This document shows positions 6,283-11,155 of a stretch of DNA of 11,155 nt, in pieces (within the stretch, counting starts at the first letter, position 1; each line of letters begins with the position of its first letter). The notes beneath the pieces were generated by a model. That model was not told the DNA's origin, did no database searches, and saw only the letters and a program-made list of their open reading frames with translations. The DNA is from Chamaesiphon sp. GTDB taxonomy: Bacteria; Cyanobacteriota; Cyanobacteriia; Cyanobacteriales; Chamaesiphonaceae. Both the position numbers and the translations under genes were made by a program. The stretch spans positions 1 to 11,155 of the forward strand of contig JAJAZF010000455.1 of the NCBI GenBank assembly GCA_026785875.1. Reading direction: 5' to 3'.

Positions 6283-7125
6283 ATGGCTAGATCGATCGAG
6301 CAAGTAGAACAAGATTTGAATCAACTTAGAACGACTAGTAGTCAACTAGGCGAAGAACTCACCGCTGCTTACAAAAGCTACTTTATCAGCTTTGCCCCAA
6401 CACTCAAGCAACAGTCGATTCAAAGTTGTTATTATTTATGTACGACTTGTTATCCAGAAGCTTTCTTAAAATTAAATTATAATCAGCGAGCACAACTACT
6501 CAAAACATTGCAGCGAGTGATTCGTAATGTAATTGGAGATTTGGTAATTCACATCGAACCGTCTGCTCAAACTAGCAATGATGATGAGCCAACAGGTGAA
6601 TTAACCTCTATCCCGATTATGCCGACTGATTGGTTTGCAACTCCCTCCTCTCTATCAACTTGGCAAAAAAATCTAGAGGAGGAGTTAAGCCATAGCTTGA
6701 AAGAGATTTCTTATAAAGTTAATCTGCTCTTACAACAAGCGCAAGTTATGCCCCCAGCTATTCCTAAACCAATCTTAGAGGCAAGTCCCGAAGCCGATCG
6801 ACAAGGAGAAAGTACAGGTAATATTGCTAATGTATTGAGTATATTAATCGAGCAAGAGAGTACTGAAGAACAGCAACTAGAGAATACTCCAAAGGAGATG
6901 CGCCAACGAGACGATCTTCCCCAAATTATCCAAATCCATAGTCTCTATCTGCGCTTAACAGAAATTGAGTTTGCTGATGTTACAGTATTGAGCCTCCGCA
7001 AAAATCTCGATCGATTGGGTACTAAAATCAATATCTTACGGCGCGAATATCTTCAGAAGCAACAGGAGCTAAAAATCGCCGAAGCAGAATCAGCTTGGCG
7101 AAATAGTTGGTTTGAATCTCCCTAA
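6283..7125 (+). CDS. Unrecognised cyanobacterial protein, helical with coiled-coil-like ends
   Basis: I do not recognise a named family. The 280 residues are mostly polar and helical in character, with no signal peptide or membrane segment. The N-terminus (1-35, from SIEQVEQDLNQL) and the C-terminus (about 215-275, from SLYLRLTEIEF through LRKNLDRLGTKINILRREYL) have heptad-like spacing of hydrophobic residues. Residues 45-90, which include QSCYYLCTTCYPEAFLKL and the basic RAQLLKTLQRVIRNVIG, form a compact hydrophobic section that looks like the conserved core. Residues about 95-125 and 155-210 are acidic and Ser/Pro/Thr-rich, probably linkers. Three cysteines (49, 53, 56) are closely spaced but nothing else points to a metal enzyme. 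Continuous codon use with neighbouring genes and the long clean frame support a real gene. It lies 174 bp upstream of recG on the same strand, with repeats in between, so operon membership is doubtful. Confidence 0.75.
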   Translation: MARSIEQVEQDLNQLRTTSSQLGEELTAAYKSYFISFAPTLKQQSIQSCYYLCTTCYPEAFLKLNYNQRAQLLKTLQRVIRNVIGDLVIHIEPSAQTSNDDEPTGELTSIPIMPTDWFATPSSLSTWQKNLEEELSHSLKEISYKVNLLLQQAQVMPPAIPKPILEASPEADRQGESTGNIANVLSILIEQESTEEQQLENTPKEMRQRDDLPQIIQIHSLYLRLTEIEFADVTVLSLRKNLDRLGTKINILRREYLQKQQELKIAEAESAWRNSWFESP

Positions 7126-7139
7126 ATGCTTTAGAATAA

Positions 7140-7173
7140 GGGACTTTGAATTATTTATTTTTAAACAAAGCCC
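7140..7173 (+). terminator. Possible stem-loop downstream of the 280-residue gene
   Basis: GGG-A-CTTTG (7140-7148) can pair with CAAAG-CCC (7166-7173) with one bulged A and an AT-rich loop of 17 bases, 14 bp after the stop codon. The stem is short and no T run follows it, so the terminator role is tentative. Confidence 0.3.
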
Positions 7174-7260
7174 ATGGGTTTAAATCCCCACGCGTCGGGG
7201 CACCCGACACGACACATTGAGGTGGATTATTGTGACGCTGTGGTGTTGAAATTCCCACCC
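7174..7260. repeat. GC-rich repeat-like stretch with a hairpin and a degenerate direct repeat
   Basis: GTTTAAATCCCCAC (7178-7191) recurs as GTTGAAATTCCCAC (7245-7258), 12 of 14 identical, bounding a stretch that contains the hairpin GTCGGG-GCA-CCCGAC (7194-7208). It has no coding sense. It looks like a dispersed element or the remnant of one between the 280-residue gene and recG. Confidence 0.45.
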
Positions 7261-7288
7261 CAATTATCAATTATCAATTATCAATTAA
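7261..7288 (-). repeat. Heptanucleotide tandem repeat (STRR type), CAATTAT x4
   Basis: Three perfect copies and one variant (CAATTAA) end 11 bases before the recG ATG. On the minus strand the unit reads ATAATTG, a circular form of the TTGATAA unit found downstream of menH, so the same repeat is present here in the opposite orientation. No clear ribosome binding site lies between it and recG. Confidence 0.92.
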
Positions 7289-7299
7289 TTTAATAGCAG

Positions 7300-9804
7300 A
7301 TGTCCGACGAGCCAGATTGGTTGAGAATTCAAAAAGCATTAGCGATCGAAGCGCAGTATGGTTATATCGATTTAGTCGGACAACAATACCGCTTCGGTGA
7401 GTTCTTGTGTTTGAGTTTCGGACAACCACCGACATACGTGAGTTTTCAAGATCGCCAGCATTGGCGAGAATTGGCTTTTGAATTTGCGAAGTATCACGAT
7501 CTGACACTAATCGATCGGAAGTTATTAATTACTAAAGCCAGTCAGTTTTTAACAATCGCCGAACAAGTTGCAGCTCATAAAACTAGTCAGCCAGTGACAC
7601 CGACAGTAAGTGAATCACGTCCTCAGCTTACTCCGAGTAAATCGTTATCGACTCCCAAAATTGCGCCAGCGACAATTCCCACAATTCCCAGTGATACTAA
7701 TTTAACACTCGATCGATATCTCCGCGAGATTCCCCAAATCGGTACGCGAAAAGCTGAAGTTCTCAGTAGATTAGGGCTATTGACTGTCAAAGATGTTTTA
7801 TATTACTATCCTCGCGATCATATTGACTATGCTAAACAGATAAATATCATTGAGTTAGAGCCAGGTACGACGGTAACTCTGGTGGGTATAGTCAGAAAAA
7901 TTAACTTCTTTACTAGTCCTAAAAACAAAAAACTTAATGTCTTAGAAATTACAATTAAAGATGAAACCGGACAACTAAAAATTAGCCGCTTTTATGCAGG
8001 GACTCGTTATAGTAATCGTGGTTGGCAAGAATCATTAAAACGTAAATATCCGATCGGTGCTTGGATTGCGGCATCGGGATTGGTTAAACAGGGTAAATAT
8101 GGGATCAATTTAGATAACCCCGAACTCGAAGTATTAGGTGATGGAGACACGAGTATTTCCTCACTCAAAATCGGGCGGGTATTGCCAGTTTATCCCCTGA
8201 TCGAAGGAGTATCTGCGGATGTGGTACGAGCAGTCGTGGTGATGGTGCTACCTGCTGCGGGACTACTAAAAGATCCACTACCCAAAGTAGTGCGCGAACA
8301 GTATGGATTGATGGAATTAGCTACAGCGATTCAGAATATCCATTTTCCTGAAGATAGCGACACCAAAGAAGCCGCACGGCGCAGATTAATTTTCGATGAA
8401 TTTTTCTATCTCCAATTAGGCTTTCTACAACGCCGTCATTTGCTCCGTCAGATTCATACTCAAGCAATCATTAAACCGACAGGAGTATTAATCGATCGAT
8501 TTAGAGAAATTTTACCCTTCCAACTCACCAATGCTCAACAGCGGGTAGTCAGTGAAATCCTCGAAGATCTCCAACAAACCGCACCGATGAATCGGCTAGT
8601 ACAGGGTGATGTCGGTTCGGGGAAAACAGTAGTTGCAGTGATGGCAATTCTCGCCGCAATTCAATCAGGTTATCAGACAGCATTGATGGCTCCGACAGAA
8701 GTACTCGCCGAGCAACATTATCGCAAGCTCGTCGGCTGGTTTAACCTCCTCCATCTACCCGTCGAACTCCTGACTGGTTCTACCAAAATTGCCAAACGCC
8801 GCCAAATCTACAGCCAACTGGAGACAGGAGAACTGTCGATCGCTGTCGGCACTCATGCTTTAATTCAAGATAAGGTAAATTTCCGCAACCTCGGTTTAGT
8901 CGTCATCGACGAGCAACATCGGTTCGGGGTATTTCAGCGGGCTAAATTGCAGCAAAAAGGCTCCCAGCCACACGTCCTGACGATGACTGCGACCCCCATC
9001 CCCCGCACCCTCGCCCTCACCCTCCACGGCGATCTAGATGTCAGCCAGATCGATGAATTACCCGCCGGAAGACAGCCGATTCAGACGAACGCCGTCAACA
9101 GTCGCCAACGCGCTCAAGTCTACGAACTGATGAATCGAGAAATCGCTCAAGGGCGACAGATATACGTCGTGCTACCCCTAGTCGAAGAGTCCGAAAAACT
9201 CGATCTCCGCGCTGCGACAGAGGAGCACGAGCGGTTAGCCACTGAGGTATTTCCCCAATATCAAGTAGGGTTGCTACACGGGCGGATGAGTTCGGCGGAC
9301 AAGGATGCTGCGCTGGGTGCATTTCGCGATAACGTCACCCAAATCATCGTCTCCACCACCGTCATCGAAGTCGGCGTAGATGTCCCCAATGCGACAGTAA
9401 TGTTGATTGAAAACGCCGAACGCTTTGGCTTGTCTCAACTCCACCAATTACGCGGACGTGTCGGACGGGGCGAACATCGTTCCTACTGTCTGCTGATGAG
9501 TGGGAGTAGTTCTAGTAATGCCAAACAACGTTTACAGGTACTAGAACAGTCTCAGGATGGATTCTGGATCTCAGAGATGGATATGCAGTTACGGGGACCT
9601 GGACAGGTTTTGGGTACTCGCCAGTCGGGGATGGCGGATTTTGCTTTAGCTAGTTTAGCAGAAGATGGCGAGGTGTTGACGATCGCGCGTGATGCAGCGG
9701 AGAAGGTCATTTTACAGGATAACGATTTGAGTCAATCCCCACGCTTGAAAGCGGAGTTAGATTATCGCTTTCAGAAACTCATGGGCGGAAGTATCTTAAC
9801 TTAA
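7300..9804 (+). CDS. recG: ATP-dependent DNA helicase RecG
   Basis: RecG is a superfamily 2 helicase that regresses stalled replication forks and migrates Holliday junctions. The protein has 834 residues against about 693 in E. coli; the excess is an N-terminal region of about 135 residues (a folded-looking part to 95, then a Ser/Pro/Thr-rich linker) before the core at LDRYLREIPQIG. The wedge OB-fold is at about 185-285 (VTLVGIVRKI, IAASGLVKQGKYGINLDNPE). Helicase motifs are GDVGSGKT (436-443, Walker A), APTEVLAEQHY (464-474), DEQHRFG (537-543), TATPIPRT (563-570), LLHGRM (658-663), VSTTVIEVGVD (684-694) and QLRGRVGRG (716-724). The C-terminal TRG-like segment is RGPGQVLGTRQSG (765-777). All catalytic motifs are intact. 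An in-frame TAG at 7294 excludes a start further upstream; ATG 7300 is the first one. Such an extension is usual in cyanobacterial RecG, to my knowledge. The gene ends 121 bp before a toxin-antitoxin pair. Confidence 0.96.
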   Translation: MSDEPDWLRIQKALAIEAQYGYIDLVGQQYRFGEFLCLSFGQPPTYVSFQDRQHWRELAFEFAKYHDLTLIDRKLLITKASQFLTIAEQVAAHKTSQPVTPTVSESRPQLTPSKSLSTPKIAPATIPTIPSDTNLTLDRYLREIPQIGTRKAEVLSRLGLLTVKDVLYYYPRDHIDYAKQINIIELEPGTTVTLVGIVRKINFFTSPKNKKLNVLEITIKDETGQLKISRFYAGTRYSNRGWQESLKRKYPIGAWIAASGLVKQGKYGINLDNPELEVLGDGDTSISSLKIGRVLPVYPLIEGVSADVVRAVVVMVLPAAGLLKDPLPKVVREQYGLMELATAIQNIHFPEDSDTKEAARRRLIFDEFFYLQLGFLQRRHLLRQIHTQAIIKPTGVLIDRFREILPFQLTNAQQRVVSEILEDLQQTAPMNRLVQGDVGSGKTVVAVMAILAAIQSGYQTALMAPTEVLAEQHYRKLVGWFNLLHLPVELLTGSTKIAKRRQIYSQLETGELSIAVGTHALIQDKVNFRNLGLVVIDEQHRFGVFQRAKLQQKGSQPHVLTMTATPIPRTLALTLHGDLDVSQIDELPAGRQPIQTNAVNSRQRAQVYELMNREIAQGRQIYVVLPLVEESEKLDLRAATEEHERLATEVFPQYQVGLLHGRMSSADKDAALGAFRDNVTQIIVSTTVIEVGVDVPNATVMLIENAERFGLSQLHQLRGRVGRGEHRSYCLLMSGSSSSNAKQRLQVLEQSQDGFWISEMDMQLRGPGQVLGTRQSGMADFALASLAEDGEVLTIARDAAEKVILQDNDLSQSPRLKAELDYRFQKLMGGSILT

Positions 9805-9839
9805 TCGATCGATAATGGCGAATTACCGACTAACTAGAT

Positions 9840-9867
9840 ACAATCGAGTATAGAATGACAATCGAGT
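9840..9867 (+). promoter_or_regulatory. Candidate promoter and operator of the toxin-antitoxin operon
   Basis: The decamer ACAATCGAGT occurs twice, at 9840-9849 and 9858-9867, 18 bp apart, on either side of TATAGAAT (9849-9856), which could be a -10 element. No good -35 is seen. Antitoxins of the Phd/YefM type usually repress their own operon with the toxin as co-repressor, so paired sites over the promoter would fit. This is inference from position. Confidence 0.45.
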
Positions 9868-9913
9868 TAACGTCATCAATAATATTTTCGTTAAAGTTTT
9901 AGTAAAAAAAGTT

Positions 9914-9918
9914 AGGAG
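9914..9918 (+). promoter_or_regulatory. Ribosome binding site for the antitoxin gene
   Basis: AGGAG lies 7 bases before the ATG at 9926, a near-ideal Shine-Dalgarno arrangement that fixes the antitoxin start and contrasts with the weak sites before most genes in this window. Confidence 0.8.
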
Positions 9919-9925
9919 TTGAACG

Positions 9926-10180
9926 ATGACAATAAATATCACTCTTCCAGAAGCCAATAGTAAATTTCTAGAACTGATTCAGCAAATTAAAACTGGAGAA
10001 GAAGTTTTAATCTCTGAAGCAGGTATTATCATTGCGCGAATTAGCCCAATATCTGACTCTCAACTACCTCGCGTTCCTGGTCAAGATAAAGGACGTGTAA
10101 TTATTTCTCCCGATTTTAACGAGCCTTTACCAGCAGATATTTTAGATTGCTTCTTGAATTCTGCTGAACCACAGCTATGA
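9926..10180 (+). CDS. Type II toxin-antitoxin antitoxin, Phd/YefM family
   Basis: This 84-residue protein should neutralise the PIN toxin encoded directly downstream and repress the operon. Residues 1-45 (ITLPEANSKFLELIQQIKTGEEVLISEAGIIIARISP) have the Phd/YefM N-terminal fold: a strand, a helix, then the GEEVLISEAGIIIARI hairpin that forms the DNA-binding dimer. The C-terminal part, GRVIISPDFNEPLPADILDCF (56-76), is the toxin-binding segment often seen in antitoxins paired with VapC-like PIN toxins. The start has a strong ribosome binding site. The stop TGA overlaps the toxin ATG (ATGA at 10177-10180), which couples translation. The gene is richer in A and T than recG before it, in keeping with a mobile accessory module. 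Confidence 0.9.
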   Translation: MTINITLPEANSKFLELIQQIKTGEEVLISEAGIIIARISPISDSQLPRVPGQDKGRVIISPDFNEPLPADILDCFLNSAEPQL

Positions 10181-10563
10181 ATGCTTTACTAGATACTCAC
10201 GCATTTATATGGTGGGTTACTGATGCTCCGCAATTATCTAAAACTGCAAAGGATTTTATTGCTAGCCCGAATAACAAAATATTTTTCAGTGTGGCTGGTG
10301 CTTGGGAAATTATTATTAAAGTTGGCACAGGTAAGCTGAATATTCCTGAAGAACCAGATCCTTACATTACATCCAGATTAACTGATAATAGATTTGAAGT
10401 TTTGGAGATTGAATTAGCTCATGTACTACGAGTAGCCAAATTACCAGATTTGCATCGCGACCCATTCGATAGGATTATTATCGCCCAGAGCCAAGTAGCG
10501 GGAATGCCTATTTTAACGATCGATCGTCTAATCGTTCAGTATGATGTCGATATAATTTGGTAG
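10177..10563 (+). CDS. PIN-domain ribonuclease toxin, VapC-like
   Basis: The 128 residues form a single PIN domain, a Mg2+-dependent ribonuclease fold used by toxins that cut tRNA, rRNA or mRNA; the target here is unknown. The acidic residues are present: D6 in LLDTHAFIWW, E44 in AGAWEIIIKVGTGKL, D95 and D98 in LHRDPFDRIIIAQ, and D116 in ILTIDRL. The LDTHxxxWW, AWEI.IK..GKL and HRDPFDR blocks are typical of the PIN toxins that pair with Phd-type antitoxins. The length is normal and nothing suggests decay. The ATG overlaps the antitoxin stop by one base each way (ATGA). The pair is likely to be expressed as one operon under antitoxin control. Confidence 0.92.
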   Translation: MNALLDTHAFIWWVTDAPQLSKTAKDFIASPNNKIFFSVAGAWEIIIKVGTGKLNIPEEPDPYITSRLTDNRFEVLEIELAHVLRVAKLPDLHRDPFDRIIIAQSQVAGMPILTIDRLIVQYDVDIIW

Positions 10564-10753
10564 CAATAAATAATTGAGCACAATTTCAAGTTATGGAATT
10601 ATAGTATCAGCCACAATCAGCTACTAATTCGCAGTCCAAAAAATGAAGGTGTCAATACATATTAAACTTTTTAATAATCAATAACTTAAAATAGTATTTC
10701 AAATAACGATCGAAGCATATTGTTATTGAATTGACATATACGGGGTTATTCGG
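10564..10753. other. AT-rich spacer without a recognised feature
   Basis: These 190 bp after the toxin gene are AT-rich and have no open frame or hairpin that I can support. A perfect TTGACA is present at 10731-10736 but is too close to the next ATG to serve it as a -35. Confidence 0.5.
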
Positions 10754-11029
10754 ATGTTAGATATAAAAAAATGCCAGGAAATTTTGGAGCATCATTTTGC
10801 TACTGTTACTCGTGAGGAATTTCTAGCTAATCTAGAAAATTTTTGTCCTGAATTTATGGCACCAGGAATCGATGATGCAGAATCAGCTAAATTTCAAAAT
10901 ACAGAACTTTATCAACAAGCAAAGCAAGAGAGTAAATTAGAGATCGCTCCTAAACTTTTGAAAAAAGGACTAAGTATTCAGGAAGTAGCTGCAATCCTAG
11001 AATTGGATATACAGCTTCTCGTTGAGTAA
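10754..11029 (+). CDS. Small protein with an Rpn/transposase-like C-terminal tail
   Basis: This gene encodes 91 residues and I cannot name its N-terminal half (1-36, MLDIKKCQEILEHHFATV then TREEFLANLENFCPEFM), which resembles small uncharacterised cyanobacterial proteins with a TxxEFxxNLxxxCPE pattern. The C-terminal part (52-91: LYQQAKQESKLEIAPKLLKKG, then LSIQEVAAILELDIQLL) resembles the tail of Rpn-family (PD-(D/E)XK) nuclease/transposase proteins, where a charged helix is followed by a helix-turn-helix-like GLSxxEVAxxLxL motif. The nuclease domain itself is absent. It may be a composite gene, a remnant or an antitoxin-like small protein. The ATG is the first in the frame; the ribosome binding site is weak (GGGG 8-11 bases upstream). 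It follows a toxin-antitoxin pair by 190 bp and precedes a MITE-like element by 11 bp. Confidence 0.6.
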   Translation: MLDIKKCQEILEHHFATVTREEFLANLENFCPEFMAPGIDDAESAKFQNTELYQQAKQESKLEIAPKLLKKGLSIQEVAAILELDIQLLVE

Positions 11030-11040
11030 TCGATCGCGAA

Positions 11041-11134
11041 TTTATAGCGATCCTACATCAGGATACTGGTGCGTTACGGCTTACGCCTAACACACCCTAC
11101 ATCAACTTAGCTTTTCATTTAGGATTGCTATAAA
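11041..11134. mobile_element. MITE-like element with 15-bp inverted ends
   Basis: TTTATAGCGATCCTA (11041-11055) and TAGGATTGCTATAAA (11120-11134) are inverted copies with 14 of 15 matches, bounding 94 bp without coding capacity. The inside holds the hairpin GGTGCGTTA-c-GGC-TTAC-GCC-TAACACACC (11068-11096), a motif seen repeatedly in cyanobacterial spacers, and a smaller ATCC/GGAT hairpin (11050-11064). The TATA flanks do not allow a target duplication to be defined with certainty. A non-autonomous miniature element is the best reading. Confidence 0.65.
11068..11096. repeat. Dispersed cyanobacterial palindrome within the MITE-like element
   Basis: The left arm GGTGCGTTA pairs with TAACACACC (8 of 9, the exception being a possible G-U pair), followed inward by a bulged C and GGC/GCC with a TTAC loop. 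This GTGCGTTA...TAACACACC pattern is a familiar intergenic repeat in cyanobacteria. Confidence 0.7.
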
Positions 11135-11155
11135 TACAATATTATTTCTAACATG

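Noticed and set aside
6427..6450. CxxxCxxC spacing (C49, C53, C56) in the 280-residue protein, like a radical SAM motif
   Set aside because: No SAM-binding glycine motif or barrel pattern follows, and the surroundings look like a helix; probably coincidence.
10731..10736. Perfect TTGACA as a -35 element for the 91-residue gene
   Set aside because: The ATG is only 18 bases from its end, so a -10 at normal spacing would fall on the start codon.
11153..11155. ATG at the right edge as the start of another gene
   Set aside because: No coding sequence follows within the window to judge it.

Overview
The window is chromosomal DNA from a cyanobacterium. The evidence is perfect HIP1 octamers (GCGATCGC) at 899-906, 1333-1340, 1477-1484 and 2585-2592, a general excess of CGATCG, heptanucleotide tandem repeats of the STRR type in intergenic spaces, palindromic dispersed repeats, and proteins of cyanobacterial type (a RecG with an N-terminal extension, a short SppA, and MenH, which would serve phylloquinone synthesis). 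The genus cannot be fixed from the sequence alone.

Layout. 1-1332 (minus) is the N-terminal 444 residues of a molybdopterin oxidoreductase of the FdhF/YdeP family, which runs off the left edge. menH (1440-2228, plus) is divergent from it and convergent with a ten-helix EamA/DMT transporter (2257-3327, minus). sppA (3448-4269) and aroH (4309-4686) follow on the plus strand as a likely two-gene operon. A repeat-rich spacer (4687-4940) separates aroH from the convergent rlmN (4941-5993, minus). A divergent spacer leads to an unrecognised 280-residue coiled-coil-like protein (6283-7125), then recG (7300-9804). The right end is accessory in character: a Phd/YefM antitoxin and PIN (VapC-like) toxin pair with an ATGA overlap (9926-10563), a 91-residue protein whose C-terminus resembles Rpn-type nuclease/transposase tails (10754-11029), and a 94-bp element with 15-bp inverted ends (11041-11134).

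How the genes relate. Most of the window is housekeeping: quinone synthesis (MenH), aromatic amino acid synthesis (AroH), membrane peptide turnover (SppA), ribosome modification (RlmN) and replication fork rescue (RecG). These act in separate pathways; only sppA-aroH and the toxin-antitoxin pair look co-transcribed. No defence island or new multi-gene system is evident. The most notable structure is in the spacers. The same heptamer (TTGATAA or TTGATAG) recurs at three gene borders, twice directly at a stop codon in the orientation that gives stops in all frames. There are also a long near-perfect palindrome, two classes of cyanobacterial dispersed repeat and a MITE-like element. The toxin-antitoxin promoter region carries a 10-bp direct repeat suited to autoregulation.
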